Below, piece by piece: positions 41,077 to 50,936 of a stretch of 64,000 nucleotides of DNA. The notes beneath the pieces are model-generated. The model ran no database searches. It worked only from the letters and a program-made list of their open reading frames with translations, and was not told the DNA's origin. The stretch is taken from contig CP073744.1 in NCBI GenBank assembly GCA_024397955.1, positions 2,701,501 to 2,765,500 on the forward strand, read 5' to 3'. The stretch is from a bacterium SCSIO 12696. Its GTDB lineage: Bacteria > Pseudomonadota > Gammaproteobacteria > Pseudomonadales > Porticoccaceae. The position numbers and the translations under genes are program-made. Position 1 is the stretch's first letter, and each line of letters begins with the position of its first letter.

Positions 41077-42015
41077 TTAAAAGTAGCCTTCGCGTTTTTT
41101 CTTTTCCATGGACGCCGACTGGTCGTGATCAATAACCCGGCCGGAACGTTCCGATGTGTTGGCAACCAACAATTCCTGAATAATTTCCTGAAGTGTGGTG
41201 GCTCGCGACGGAACCGCAGCAGTCAGTGGGTAGCAACCCAAAGTTCTAAAGCGTACCCATTCTTCCTTCAGCACTTCTTGAGGGCGGGGCTGCAGGCGCT
41301 CATCGTCAACCATAATTAACGAGCCATCGCGCTCAATAACCGGGCGCGGCGCAGCAAAATACAGTGGCACCAGTTCGATGTGCTCTTTATAGATGTACTG
41401 CCAAATATCCAGCTCGGTCCAGTTTGAAAGTGGGAATACCCGAATCGATTCACCTTTGTTGTGGCGGCCGTTATACAGCTTCCAAAGCTCCGGGCGCTGG
41501 TTCTTTGGATCCCAGCGATGGTGCTTGTCACGGAATGAATAAACCCGCTCTTTAGCGCGAGACTTTTCCTCGTCGCGGCGTGCGCCACCGAAGGCGGCAT
41601 CAAACTGGTGCATGCTCAATGCTTGTTTGAGTGCATCGGTTTTCATGATGTCGGTGTACTTGCTGCCGTGCTCAAACGGATTGATACCCGCTGCCAGGCC
41701 TTCCTGGTTGGTGTGGGTAATCAGCTCCATACCCGCTTCTTTGGCTGCACGATCACGAAACTCAATCATTTCGCGGAATTTCCAAGTGGTGTCGATGTGC
41801 ATCAACGGAAACGGTGGCTTGCCGGGGAAAAACGCCTTTTTCGCCAAGTGCAGCATCACGGCGGAATCTTTGCCGATGGAATAGAGCATCACCGGGTTTT
41901 CAAAGTCCGCAACCACTTCGCGAATAATGTGTATGGACTCAGCCTCCAATTGTTGTAGGTGAGTCAGCTTCTGCGAATCAATATTGGCGGCAGAAAGCGA
42001 GTCATTCGTTGTCAT
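41077..42015 (-). CDS. cysD: Sulfate adenylyltransferase subunit 2 (CysD)
   Basis: The 312-residue catalytic subunit belongs to the PP-loop ATP pyrophosphatase family ([13 protein letters not shown] near residue 50). [35 protein letters not shown] and [15 protein letters not shown] are typical. The C-terminus ends [13 protein letters not shown]. The start is ATG at 42015 with AGGA upstream; the frame also opens at 42033. It leads the cysDN operon. The promoter region is likely CysB-controlled. Confidence 0.97.
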   Translation of the reverse strand: MTTNDSLSAANIDSQKLTHLQQLEAESIHIIREVVADFENPVMLYSIGKDSAVMLHLAKKAFFPGKPPFPLMHIDTTWKFREMIEFRDRAAKEAGMELITHTNQEGLAAGINPFEHGSKYTDIMKTDALKQALSMHQFDAAFGGARRDEEKSRAKERVYSFRDKHHRWDPKNQRPELWKLYNGRHNKGESIRVFPLSNWTELDIWQYIYKEHIELVPLYFAAPRPVIERDGSLIMVDDERLQPRPQEVLKEEWVRFRTLGCYPLTAAVPSRATTLQEIIQELLVANTSERSGRVIDHDQSASMEKKKREGYF

Positions 42016-42433
42016 CTGTTTTCCTGAAATCATTCGGGCTTATCGACAGGGTGCACTTTATAGCAACTTTTTAAAAAATCCGGGAATGACTTGCAGTTCT
42101 AAAGTTAGATCAAAAGGCTATGCAACCTTTTTGCTGTGGCAGGATCAGTTTGTGCCTACTGTTTATATAGCCAATGTGATGCTTGAGTTTGTGGCAAGTT
42201 AATAGTCAACGGTTCTTGGGATATAACTGTAAATAATTCCGCATTGTAAAAAACCGCTGATATAAAGACCTACCATTTGGTTAGCCAAAGAAATAAAAAT
42301 CCAACTTGCCGGTTGAGGTTTATTGAAAAAGCGCGTTGGTTTTTTGTGTTAAGGCCCTTGTTTTTATAGGGTTTTGTCGTGTGTTTTATACGGCTTGAAA
42401 GGCTTTTCGACCAGTTCGTGTGCAGGTAATACC
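42016..42433. promoter_or_regulatory. Divergent control region between cysD and cysE (418 bp)
   Basis: There is no convincing gene here. The region is AT-rich compared with the flanks. On the minus strand a TATAAA (42062-42057) lies about 45 bp upstream of cysD without a good -35 box, as expected for an activator-dependent CysB promoter. AT-rich tracts around 42066-42080 and 42220-42260 could be CysB sites. I could not define a precise operator or a cysE promoter. Confidence 0.4.
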
Positions 42434-43216
42434 ATGTTGAAAACTATTCGTGACGATATTCAGAGTGTGTTCGCCCGAGACCCAGCGGCGCGCAGCGCCT
42501 TGGAAATTTTATTGTTGTACCCCGGTTTGCAAGCGGTTTGGTGGCATCGGCTGAATCACTGGCTTTGGAATAAAAAGTTGCGCTGGCCCGCCAGAATTCT
42601 GGCTAATATTGTGCGCTTGTTTACCGGTGTGGAAATTCACCCCGGCGCAGTAATCGGCCGCCGCTTTTTTATCGATCATGCCAGCGGTGTAGTAATTGGC
42701 GAAACCGCAGAGGTGGGAGATGACTGCACTCTTTACCATGGGGTTACTTTGGGAGGCACCAGTTGGGGCAGTGGTAAACGCCACCCAACTCTGGGCAATA
42801 ACGTTGTGATTGGTGCTGGTGCCAAAATACTGGGCCCAATAACCATTGGTGATGGTGCCCGTGTGGGTTGTAATTCGGTGGTTGTTAAGCCGGTGGGTGA
42901 CGGCGAAACCGTTGTCGGTATTCCCGGGCACGTGGTCAAAAGCAAGCCGCTCGAAAGCCAGAAAGACGATTCCAAAGCCCGTGTTGAGGAGTTGATTGGT
43001 TTTCGCGCCTATGGTGAAGCGGATGCTGCAGGCGATCCGGTCGCTCAAGTGGTCAGCAGTATGCTGCGACATTCCCGGGCCCTGGAATTACAAGTGCGCT
43101 GCCTCCAGCAGGCATTGGATGATGCTGGTATGCAAGCGCGGCGTACTACAATCCCTGGTATCGATGCCGCTGACTTTTTGCGCGAGGAAGAATCGTCACC
43201 AGGCTACGTAATATAG
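42434..43216 (+). CDS. cysE: Serine O-acetyltransferase
   Basis: The 260-residue enzyme acetylates L-serine for cysteine synthesis. The N-terminal helical part precedes a left-handed beta-helix of hexapeptide repeats: [45 protein letters not shown], then the [28 protein letters not shown] region. This is the SAT catalytic core, with its Asp and His. ATG at 42434 follows GCAGGT. It is divergent from cysD and 232 bp before cysJ. Confidence 0.96.
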   Translation: MLKTIRDDIQSVFARDPAARSALEILLLYPGLQAVWWHRLNHWLWNKKLRWPARILANIVRLFTGVEIHPGAVIGRRFFIDHASGVVIGETAEVGDDCTLYHGVTLGGTSWGSGKRHPTLGNNVVIGAGAKILGPITIGDGARVGCNSVVVKPVGDGETVVGIPGHVVKSKPLESQKDDSKARVEELIGFRAYGEADAAGDPVAQVVSSMLRHSRALELQVRCLQQALDDAGMQARRTTIPGIDAADFLREEESSPGYVI

Positions 43217-43448
43217 GAAAGTTTTTTCCCGAGAATGTTTTTCAGTGTGTTCATTTGGTTATTCTCGCCGAGTTTTTTGTGATCGTTATGTGCGTCAGGC
43301 AGGGCGGCTTGATGGATAACCCATTAGGTCAAAAGTTCACTGTTGCCATATAACAGCTTGTTATTTCTGTATCGCTATTACTTCGTTCTGTTGTCAGGGG
43401 CAGGTGTCTAAGGTTACGCCTCCCTAATATTAGCCGTAGGTTTCGCTG

Positions 43449-45257
43449 ATGCCTTCAAACATTTTGCAGCAACTGTCAGGGCCGTTGAGCAATGACCAAG
43501 TTGAACTTATCCGCTCAGCGGTGGGCGATCTGTCCGTCGAACAAACCCTTTGGTTGAGCGGCTACCTGGCCGGTTTGGCCAGTGCTGGTAAAGAGTCTGG
43601 TGTTGCCCAGGACCAAGCATTTGATGCCCATGAAGAAGCTGCAGAGCAGCCTCAAATTACCGTTTTATTCGGTTCTCAAACCGGTAACGCCAGCGGCGTT
43701 GCCAGTGCGCTTTTCGGCGAGCTGGAAAGCAAGGGTTATCGAGTTGTGCTGCAGGACATGGCAGATTACAACCCCAGAAATTTGAAAAAAGAGCAATATA
43801 TTGCACTGGTAGTGAGCACTCAGGGTGAGGGTGACCCACCGGACGATGCACTGGCATTCCACGAGTTTTTGTTCTCCAAAAAAGCCCCCAAACTGGATGG
43901 CCTTAAGTTCAGCGTTCTGGGCTTGGGCGATTCCACTTACGAACAATTTTGCCAAACCGGTAAAGAGTTTGATGAGCGTCTGGCTGAGCTGGGTGGTGAA
44001 CGTACTCACGCCAGAATTGACGCCGACGTCGATTACAGTGGCGAACAGACCCAATGGATCAGCCAGTGGCAGGAAGTGGCTGAGCAACTGAAAAAGCCCG
44101 TAAGCCGTCCCAAACTGAGTGTGGTTGGCGGTGCCGATGTGGCAGCGCCCACGTGGAGCAAGTTTGAGCCGTTTACCGCTGAGGTAATTACCAGCATTGG
44201 CATTACTGGTCGCGGTTCTGACAAAACCATCCAGCACGTAGAAATTTCCCTGGAAGAGTCTGGCCTGCAATACCAGCCCGGTGACGCCCTTGGGGTTTGG
44301 CCCGTCAACACAGATGAGCTGGTGGATGAAATTCTGCAAGTAACTGAACTGGATGGCGATGCAACGGTTAGCATCGATGATGCAGAACTCAGCCTGCGTG
44401 ACGCCCTGAAAAATCGCCGTGAACTGACACAGGTTTCCAAAAGTGTTCTCGAGCAGTTGTCTGCAGACAGTGAACAGTTGCAACAATTACTGAACGGCGA
44501 GCGCAAAGAATTGATTGCGTTTATGCGCAGTACCCAAATTGTGGAATTGTTACGCCTCGCGCCTCGTCAGTGGCAGCCCCAGCAATTGGTGGATCAATTG
44601 CCTGCGCTTACCCCGCGCTTGTATTCCATCGCTTCCAGTAGCACCGAAGTGGACGAAGAAGTTCACCTGACTGTTGGTTTGGTTGCTGATGAACGTGAAG
44701 GCCAGGTTCGTTACGGTGCGGCTTCCAACTACCTTGCCAATATCGAAGAGAGCGATCAGGTGCGTGTATACGTGGAGCACAATCGCCACTTCAAACTGCC
44801 TGAGAATGGCGACACCCCGATTATTATGGTTGGCCCCGGTACCGGTGTGGCTCCGTTCCGCAGCTTTATGCAGGAGCGTGATGCCAATGGTGACAGCGGT
44901 GACAACTGGCTGTTTTTTGGCAACCCGTACTTTGTCAGTGACTTCCTCTACCAGACTGACTGGCAGGGCTGGGACAAATCTGGCCTGCTGACTCGCATCG
45001 ATCTGGCGTTTTCTCGCGACCAGAAAGAAAAAGTGTACGTGCAGCATCGCATGAGCGAAAACGCCGCCGACCTGTACGAGTGGTTACAGCGTGGCGCGCA
45101 CTTTTACGTGTGTGGCGACCAGCAGAATATGGCCAAAGCGGTGGATGAAACCCTGCACCAGATTATTGCCGAGCAAAGCGGTGAGGGTGCGGATTTCGCC
45201 AGCGATTACGTGAAACAGTTGAAGCGCGACGGTCGTTACCAGCGTGACGTTTATTGA
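43449..45257 (+). CDS. cysJ: Sulfite reductase [NADPH] flavoprotein alpha subunit
   Basis: The 602-residue diflavin reductase passes electrons from NADPH through FAD and FMN to CysI. The N-terminal flavodoxin domain (about 65-215) has GSQTGNASGVA. The FAD domain has RLYSIASS and YGAASNYLA, and the NADPH domain has MVGPGTGVAPFRSF and FYVCGDQQNMAKAVDETL. It ends in the expected aromatic residue (RYQRDVY). It is followed 63 bp later by cysI on the same strand. Confidence 0.96.
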   Translation: MPSNILQQLSGPLSNDQVELIRSAVGDLSVEQTLWLSGYLAGLASAGKESGVAQDQAFDAHEEAAEQPQITVLFGSQTGNASGVASALFGELESKGYRVVLQDMADYNPRNLKKEQYIALVVSTQGEGDPPDDALAFHEFLFSKKAPKLDGLKFSVLGLGDSTYEQFCQTGKEFDERLAELGGERTHARIDADVDYSGEQTQWISQWQEVAEQLKKPVSRPKLSVVGGADVAAPTWSKFEPFTAEVITSIGITGRGSDKTIQHVEISLEESGLQYQPGDALGVWPVNTDELVDEILQVTELDGDATVSIDDAELSLRDALKNRRELTQVSKSVLEQLSADSEQLQQLLNGERKELIAFMRSTQIVELLRLAPRQWQPQQLVDQLPALTPRLYSIASSSTEVDEEVHLTVGLVADEREGQVRYGAASNYLANIEESDQVRVYVEHNRHFKLPENGDTPIIMVGPGTGVAPFRSFMQERDANGDSGDNWLFFGNPYFVSDFLYQTDWQGWDKSGLLTRIDLAFSRDQKEKVYVQHRMSENAADLYEWLQRGAHFYVCGDQQNMAKAVDETLHQIIAEQSGEGADFASDYVKQLKRDGRYQRDVY

Positions 45258-45320
45258 TCTTTGCGATCGTAAACAAGGCAAGCAACGACATTACAGCCAG
45301 CTAATTTTGAGAACAGAAGT

Positions 45321-47054
45321 ATGAGTGAAAAAGTGCAATTGGCACCCACCGAAGGGCTGAAAGAAAACAGCCGCCACCTGCGCGGTACTTTGGTAGAAAG
45401 CCTGGACGACGCCATTACCGGTGCCATTCGTGAAGAAGACCTGCATATCCTCAAGCACCACGGTACCTATCAGCAGGACGACCGTGACTTGCGCAATGAG
45501 CGCCGTAAGCAGTTTCTGGAGCCTTACTACAGCTTTATGATCCGCGCCCGTATGCCCGGTGGTGTGTGCACCCCGAAGCAGTGGCTGGCGATGGACGATA
45601 TTTCCCAGGCGTTTGGCAACAACACCTTGCGCTTGACTACCCGTCAGACATTCCAGTTTCACGGTGTGGTGAAAGACCACCTGAAGCCCACGTTCCAGCA
45701 CATGCATTCCGTATTGGTGGACGCCATCGCCGCCTGTGGCGACGTAAACCGCAACGTAATGTGTAACCCCAACCCGGTGGAAAGTCAGGTTCACGAAGAG
45801 GTGTACCAGTGGGCAGTCAAAATCTCTGAGCACCTGCTGCCCAACACCAATGCTTACGCGGAAGTGTGGTTGGACGGTGAAAAAGTGGATGTGGAGAAAG
45901 AAAAAGAGCCCATCTACGGTGAGACTTATCTGCCGCGCAAATACAAAACTGTGGTGGCCATTCCTCCCTACAACGATGTGGATATCTACGCCCACGATAT
46001 GGGCTTTATTGCCATTATCGAAGAAGGTGAACTCAAAGGTTTCAACGTGACTGTTGGTGGTGGCCTGGGTATGACTCACGGCGATCCAGAGACCTTTGCC
46101 CGCCTGGCGGATCTGATTGGTTTCTGTACGCCAGACCAGGTTTTGGAAGTATCTGAAAAAATTCTCACCATCCAGCGTGATTACGGTGACCGCGTAAACC
46201 GTCGCCTGGCCCGCTTTAAGTACACCATTGCCAAGCACGGTATCGAGTGGTTTAAGAAGGAACTCAACGACCGTTTGGGTTACGACTTGCAAGCGGCGCG
46301 TCCATTTGAATTTATCAGCAACAGTGATCGTTACGGTTGGGTAGAGGGTTACGATGGCCGTTGGCACGTTAACCTGTTTATCGAAAATGGCCGTATTAAA
46401 GACGGTGATGGCTTACAGCTGATGACTGGCCTGCGCGAAGTGGCCAAGGTGCACAAAGGGGATTTTCGTATTACCCCGAACCAGAACATCATCATTGCCA
46501 ATATTGCCCCTGAAGACCGGCCTCAAATTGAAGCACTGATGGCGCAATACGATCTGCTGGATGGCACAACTACATCTGCAGTGCGCCGTAACAGCATGGC
46601 TTGTGTTGCCTTCCCCACCTGTTCACTGGCCATGGCGGAGAGCGAACGCTACCTGCCCAGCCTGGTAAGCAAAGTGGAAGAGCAATTGGTCGAGCACGGC
46701 TTGCAGGACGAAGAAATTACCGTACGTATGCAAGGCTGCCCCAACGGTTGTGGCCGTGCAGTGTTGGCGCAAATTGGTTTTATCGGCAAAGGCCCTGGCA
46801 AATACAATATGTATTTGGGTGCCGGTCGCTGGGGTCAGCGTTTCAGTGCGCTGTACCGTGAGAATATCGACGAGGCGGAAATCCTTGGTGAACTGGACGA
46901 ATTGTTTGGTCGCTTTGCTACAGAACGCCAGCCGTCCGAGCCCTTTGGCGACTTTGTGATCCGCGCCGGTGTTGTCGCGGAAAACAATGAGCCATCCGCT
47001 TTCCACAACGAAATGAAAGGTGTTCAGTTGGTGGAAGCGGCGCAGGTACAATAA
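45321..47054 (+). CDS. cysI: Sulfite reductase [NADPH] hemoprotein beta subunit
   Basis: The 577-residue subunit reduces sulfite to sulfide using siroheme and a [4Fe-4S] cluster. The cluster cysteines are seen as CVAFPTC and CPNGC, about 130 residues before the C-terminus. [20 protein letters not shown] and [10 protein letters not shown] sites follow the family. The length matches E. coli CysI (570). A terminator follows, and cysB is convergent. Confidence 0.97.
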   Translation: MSEKVQLAPTEGLKENSRHLRGTLVESLDDAITGAIREEDLHILKHHGTYQQDDRDLRNERRKQFLEPYYSFMIRARMPGGVCTPKQWLAMDDISQAFGNNTLRLTTRQTFQFHGVVKDHLKPTFQHMHSVLVDAIAACGDVNRNVMCNPNPVESQVHEEVYQWAVKISEHLLPNTNAYAEVWLDGEKVDVEKEKEPIYGETYLPRKYKTVVAIPPYNDVDIYAHDMGFIAIIEEGELKGFNVTVGGGLGMTHGDPETFARLADLIGFCTPDQVLEVSEKILTIQRDYGDRVNRRLARFKYTIAKHGIEWFKKELNDRLGYDLQAARPFEFISNSDRYGWVEGYDGRWHVNLFIENGRIKDGDGLQLMTGLREVAKVHKGDFRITPNQNIIIANIAPEDRPQIEALMAQYDLLDGTTTSAVRRNSMACVAFPTCSLAMAESERYLPSLVSKVEEQLVEHGLQDEEITVRMQGCPNGCGRAVLAQIGFIGKGPGKYNMYLGAGRWGQRFSALYRENIDEAEILGELDELFGRFATERQPSEPFGDFVIRAGVVAENNEPSAFHNEMKGVQLVEAAQVQ

Positions 47055-47073
47055 CTTATTCGCAGCACGCAAT

Positions 47074-47113
47074 AAAAAAGCCCCGCGCAGTTCACCTGCG
47101 CGGGGCTTTTTTT
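47074..47113. terminator. Rho-independent terminator between cysI and cysB
   Basis: A 13-bp GC-rich stem (47078-47090 with 47096-47108) has a TTCAC loop and a long T-run on the right. An A-run on the left could allow it to act on cysB as well. Confidence 0.9.
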
Positions 47114-47151
47114 ATGTGTTGTGGAAATGACTGTGCTGTCGAAAATGTGCC

Positions 47152-48156
47152 TTATGCCACCTTGCCACTGGTTTGCTGAATCAGACGATAAGGCAGTTTG
47201 TTGTCATCAATGCAGGTGATGGCTTTGTGCTCGCGGTATTCCTGTACAGCTTTATCAACGATGTCACGATCCAGGTGGGGCGCCAGCAGGGCGATAAAGT
47301 CGTAAGTGAAGTTGCCCAGGAACAGATCTTCCCGAAAGCCAATCCAGGTGGTGTAGGTAGGCAGGATATCGTGAGTGCCAATAGCCACCAAATCATTGTC
47401 CTGTTTAGGGTCATAAGCCATATTGGCGACAAAGCCAATGCCCAATCCTTCACGCACGTAAGTTTTGATCACGTCTGCGTCCCGTGCCGTCACTGCAATA
47501 TTCGGTTCCAGCCCGGCTTTGCGAATCGCATCCACCAGTGTAGAGCGGTCTGTTGAGCTGAACAGATAAGTCACAATTGGGTAGCGAACTACATCTTCTA
47601 GCTCAAGGCTGCTGGTTTTTGCCAGTGGGTGATCGGTAGGTACCAGCAAGGCTTGATCCCAGTGGTAGCAGGGCAGGGTTACCATGTTATTGCGACGTGG
47701 CTGGGCGCTGCTGGCAATGGCAAAATCCACCTGGCCGGTCTTTAACCACTCATCAATCTGGTCGTTGGTGCCTTGGTGTAAATCCAGTTGCACGTCCGGG
47801 TACAGCTCGCGAAATTTGCCGATGATATCGGGCAGCACGTAGCGCGCCTGAGTATGTGTGGTGCCAATGGTAAAAACGCCGCCGTGTTCATTTTGCAGAT
47901 CGTCTGCCAGCTGCTTGATGTTGTCCACCTCACGGAGAATGGTTTTGGCCTTCTCCAGTACCTGCTCTCCGGCCTGGGTAATGCCGTCCAATGTTTTCCC
48001 GCTGCGAGAAAACAGGCGCAGGCCAAGCTCTTCTTCAAGTAGCTTTAGCTGCTTGCTGACCCCGGGTTGCGACGTATATAGCTGCTCAGAAGCAGCGGTA
48101 ATATTGAAACCGTTTTCGGCAATGGCGACAAAATAGCGCAGTTGCTGCAGTTTCAT
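47152..48156 (-). CDS. cysB: LysR-type transcriptional regulator CysB
   Basis: The 334-residue LysR regulator has an N-terminal winged helix (MKLQQLRYFVAIAENGFNITAASEQLYTSQPGVSKQ region). An effector domain with TTHTQARYVLP (sulfate/acetylserine site) follows. CysB activates sulfate assimilation genes when N-acetylserine is present, so it likely controls the flanking cys genes. ATG at 48156 is chosen. A strong hairpin lies 44 bp upstream in the direction of transcription. Confidence 0.96.
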   Translation of the reverse strand: MKLQQLRYFVAIAENGFNITAASEQLYTSQPGVSKQLKLLEEELGLRLFSRSGKTLDGITQAGEQVLEKAKTILREVDNIKQLADDLQNEHGGVFTIGTTHTQARYVLPDIIGKFRELYPDVQLDLHQGTNDQIDEWLKTGQVDFAIASSAQPRRNNMVTLPCYHWDQALLVPTDHPLAKTSSLELEDVVRYPIVTYLFSSTDRSTLVDAIRKAGLEPNIAVTARDADVIKTYVREGLGIGFVANMAYDPKQDNDLVAIGTHDILPTYTTWIGFREDLFLGNFTYDFIALLAPHLDRDIVDKAVQEYREHKAITCIDDNKLPYRLIQQTSGKVA

Positions 48157-48199
48157 AGAGTTATTGCTCCTCAATGAGCGGCTTAGGCGGTTTGTGGAG

Positions 48200-48237
48200 A
48201 AAAAATGCCACCTGCCTGTGGTGGCAAGGTGGCATTT
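48200..48237 (-). terminator. Terminator-like hairpin in the cysB leader
   Basis: On the minus strand the stem AAATGCCACC/GGTGGCATTT is extended by an inner TGCC/GGCA pairing after a one-base bulge, with a 6-nt loop. A run of six T residues follows at once. It lies 44-80 bp upstream of the cysB ATG. It could attenuate cysB, or block leftward transcription coming from the cysG side. Confidence 0.65.
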
Positions 48238-48425
48238 CTCGTTACATCTTAAAGAAGCGTATTTTTACATCAATTTGTCATTTTTAACATGAACAATCGT
48301 TTCATATCAAACGGTAAATCCTTGTAATAACGAAAAAATATTAACAAATAAGAAGATATTATTTTTTGAAAGTTCCACCAATGGCTACATTGGCTCAACT
48401 TTTACCATGGCCATACTGGCGCCTT
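48238..48425. promoter_or_regulatory. AT-rich cysB/cysG divergent region
   Basis: This stretch is markedly AT-rich (especially 48240-48375), with several A/T tracts. No ORF is convincing. It should contain the cysG promoter and possibly CysB binding sites, but I cannot pin down a precise box. Confidence 0.35.
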
Positions 48426-49835
48426 ATGAACTATTTTCCTATTTTTGCCAATTTAGACAACAAACACGTTCTTGTTGTCGGGGCTGGCAGCGTTGCCAGT
48501 CGCAAAATTGAGCTGCTGCGTAAAACCAATGCCCACATTCATGTGGTGGCGATTGAGGCCAGTGAGCAGATAAACCAGTGGCACCAACAGGGCATGGTTC
48601 AACTCCAGCTTGAGGCTTTTGAGCCCACTCATCTGGATGGTAAGTGGCTGGTTATTGCTGCCACCAATAATCGTGCGGTGAATCGTAACGTAGAACAGGC
48701 GGCGGTCGCCCGTCAGCTGTTGGCCAATGTGGTGGATGACCGCAAACTGAGCCACTTTATCGTTCCCTCTATTATTGACCGTGACCCCATTCAGATCGCC
48801 ATCTCGTCTGGCGGTGAAGCGCCTGTACTGGCCCGTAGCCTCAGGGCAGACTTGGAAGCGCGTTTACCCGCCTCGCTGGGCAAACTGGCGGTGTTGATGG
48901 GTAACTGGCGTGATCGGGTCAAACAGCGATTTACCCGCCCGGGTCAACGTCGTGAGTTTTGGGAACGAGTATTGTCGTCTTCCGTACCCCAGCAGTTGTT
49001 CCAGGGCGACAAGCACAAAGCAGAGCAGGGCGTACTGCAGATGCTCAACGGTAAGTCCGTTTCTGAGAAAGGTCATGTCAGCCTGGTGGGCGCTGGGCCT
49101 GGCGACCCTGAATTATTGACTCTCAAAGCTATGCAGCGGCTGCAAACAGCCGACGTGGTTTATTACGACAACCTGGTGAGTGATGAGGTACTGGAGTTAG
49201 TGCGTCGCGACGCCGAACGTATTTACGTTGGCAAAAAGGCCGGTGCTCACAGTTGCAGTCAGACACACATTCAAGAGCAGCTTCGCGATGCCGCATTGTC
49301 CGGTAAGCGGGTAGTGCGTCTCAAGGGGGGGGACCCTTTTGTGTTTGGCCGTGGCGGCGAGGAGCTGGAAGTATTGGCTCAAGCCGGGGTGAGCTTCGAT
49401 GTGGTGCCCGGCATTACCGCGGCTGCCGCTACCGCAGCTTATACCGGTATACCCTTGACCCACCGTGACTACGCCCACTCAGCGATTCTGGTGACTGGCC
49501 ACGGTAAAGAGAACACCGATATTGATTGGCAGGCGCTGGCCCGTACCGATCAAACCCTGGCCATTTATATGGGCCTGAAAAAATCATCCACTATTGCTGA
49601 GCAGCTGATCGCCCACGGCCGGGCCGCGGATACTCCCGTGGTTATCGTCGAACGGGCGACGACCGAGAGACAGCGACAAATTTCCGGTAAACTGCGTGAC
49701 CTGCCGCAACTGATTGCCAGTTATGGGGTCGAATCACCCGCCATGATTCTGGTAGGTGAAGTCTGCGAACTGGCCGGGCGCTATGCTTGGTTTGGTGAAC
49801 CCCTGCAACCGGTTGAGTGCGCTTCAGGTTTTTGA
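48426..49835 (+). CDS. cysG: Siroheme synthase CysG (dehydrogenase/ferrochelatase and methyltransferase)
   Basis: The 469-residue trifunctional enzyme makes siroheme, the cofactor of CysI, from uroporphyrinogen III. The N-terminal half (about 1-205) has the NAD site VLVVGAGSVASRKIELL. The C-terminal half is the SAM-dependent methyltransferase: GHVSLVGAGPGDPELLTLKA, YDNLVS, RLKGGDPFVFGRGGEEL and VVPGITAA. ATG at 48426 (MNYFPIFANLDNKHV) matches the family, although ATGs further upstream are in frame. cysK follows 48 bp later. Confidence 0.96.
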   Translation: MNYFPIFANLDNKHVLVVGAGSVASRKIELLRKTNAHIHVVAIEASEQINQWHQQGMVQLQLEAFEPTHLDGKWLVIAATNNRAVNRNVEQAAVARQLLANVVDDRKLSHFIVPSIIDRDPIQIAISSGGEAPVLARSLRADLEARLPASLGKLAVLMGNWRDRVKQRFTRPGQRREFWERVLSSSVPQQLFQGDKHKAEQGVLQMLNGKSVSEKGHVSLVGAGPGDPELLTLKAMQRLQTADVVYYDNLVSDEVLELVRRDAERIYVGKKAGAHSCSQTHIQEQLRDAALSGKRVVRLKGGDPFVFGRGGEELEVLAQAGVSFDVVPGITAAAATAAYTGIPLTHRDYAHSAILVTGHGKENTDIDWQALARTDQTLAIYMGLKKSSTIAEQLIAHGRAADTPVVIVERATTERQRQISGKLRDLPQLIASYGVESPAMILVGEVCELAGRYAWFGEPLQPVECASGF

Positions 49836-49883
49836 AGTGCCACAGCCCCGAACATAACCGCCGCAACACAAAGGATAGCAAAG

Positions 49884-50846
49884 ATGATCTACGACAATAT
49901 TCTGCAAACCATTGGCCGTACCCCGATTGTTAAAGTCAATCGTTTGGGGCCGGATCACGTCAACCTGTTCGTTAAAGTGGAATCCTTTAACCCACTGGCA
50001 TCGGTGAAAGATCGCCTGGCCATTGCCATTGTGGAAGATGCTGAGCGCAAGGGCATTCTGAAGCCCGGCCAAACCATTATTGAAGCCACATCCGGCAATA
50101 CCGGTATCGCTCTGGCGATGGTGGCTGCGGCCAAAGGTTACCCGTTTGTGGCCACCATGGTGGAAACCTTTTCTGTTGAGCGTCGCAAGCTGATGAAGGC
50201 GTTGGGTGCCAAAGTGATTCTGACACCTGCCGCAGAGCGCGCTACTGGTATGGTGCGTCTGGCGGAAGAGCTGGCGGAAAAGAATGGCTGGTTCCTGGCT
50301 CGTCAATTTGAAAACCAGGCCAACCCGGAGTACCACCGCAACACCACCGCCCCAGAAATCCTGCGCGACTTTGCTGGCCAAAACCTGGATTATTTCGTCA
50401 GCGGCTACGGTACTGGCGGTACTATTACCGGTACCGGTGAAGTCCTGAAAGCTGCCCGCCCGGATATCAAAGTGATTGGCACCGAGCCTGAAGGTGCTGC
50501 CCTGTTGGCAGGTAATGACTGGCAGCCTCACAAAATCCAGGGCTGGACTCCGGACTTTATTCCCGAAGTACTGAACCGCGAAGTGATTGATGAAGTGATC
50601 CCGGTGAATGACACCGTGGCTCGCGACACCGCACTGGCTCTGGCTCAGCAGGAAGGTATTTTTGTGGGTATCTCTGCCGGTGGTACGTTTGCCACCGCCC
50701 TGAAAGTGGCGGAAACTGCGCCAGCCGGTAGCAATATTTTGGCGATGCTGCCAGATACCGGTGAGCGTTACCTGAGTACTTTCCTGTTCGATGACATCAG
50801 CGAAGAGTCTGACGACCTGTGGCTGCAACAGGTGAGCGGTCAGTAA
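49884..50846 (+). CDS. cysK: Cysteine synthase A (O-acetylserine sulfhydrylase)
   Basis: The 320-residue PLP enzyme makes cysteine from O-acetylserine and sulfide. The PLP lysine is in NPLASVKDRLA, the substrate loop is TSGNTGIALA, and the phosphate cradle is GTGGTITGTG. DFIPEVLNREVIDEV is the segment that meets the CysE C-terminus in the cysteine synthase complex. AAAGGA precedes the ATG. It follows cysG in the same direction. CysK is favoured over CysM by length and by these loops. Confidence 0.93.
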   Translation: MIYDNILQTIGRTPIVKVNRLGPDHVNLFVKVESFNPLASVKDRLAIAIVEDAERKGILKPGQTIIEATSGNTGIALAMVAAAKGYPFVATMVETFSVERRKLMKALGAKVILTPAAERATGMVRLAEELAEKNGWFLARQFENQANPEYHRNTTAPEILRDFAGQNLDYFVSGYGTGGTITGTGEVLKAARPDIKVIGTEPEGAALLAGNDWQPHKIQGWTPDFIPEVLNREVIDEVIPVNDTVARDTALALAQQEGIFVGISAGGTFATALKVAETAPAGSNILAMLPDTGERYLSTFLFDDISEESDDLWLQQVSGQ

Positions 50847-50936
50847 ACCTGGATAGCGGCTGGGTTCAGCCCAGCCGCTGTTTCTTCCCCATCCCGTTTT
50901 TGGTTGACCTGTGTTTTATCTTGACTGCCCCAGCCA

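Noticed and set aside
42016..42202. Small ORF running from the cysD 5' end into the cysD-cysE gap
   Set aside because: It overlaps cysD antisense and has no ribosome-binding site or family features.
45291..46367. Long ORF (358 residues) on the minus strand inside cysI
   Set aside because: It lies entirely antisense to a well-conserved gene, has no family motif, and its composition follows the reverse of cysI codon bias. It is a shadow.
49824..50828. Long ORF (334 residues) on the minus strand inside cysK
   Set aside because: It is antisense to cysK with no recognisable motif or plausible start; a codon-bias shadow.
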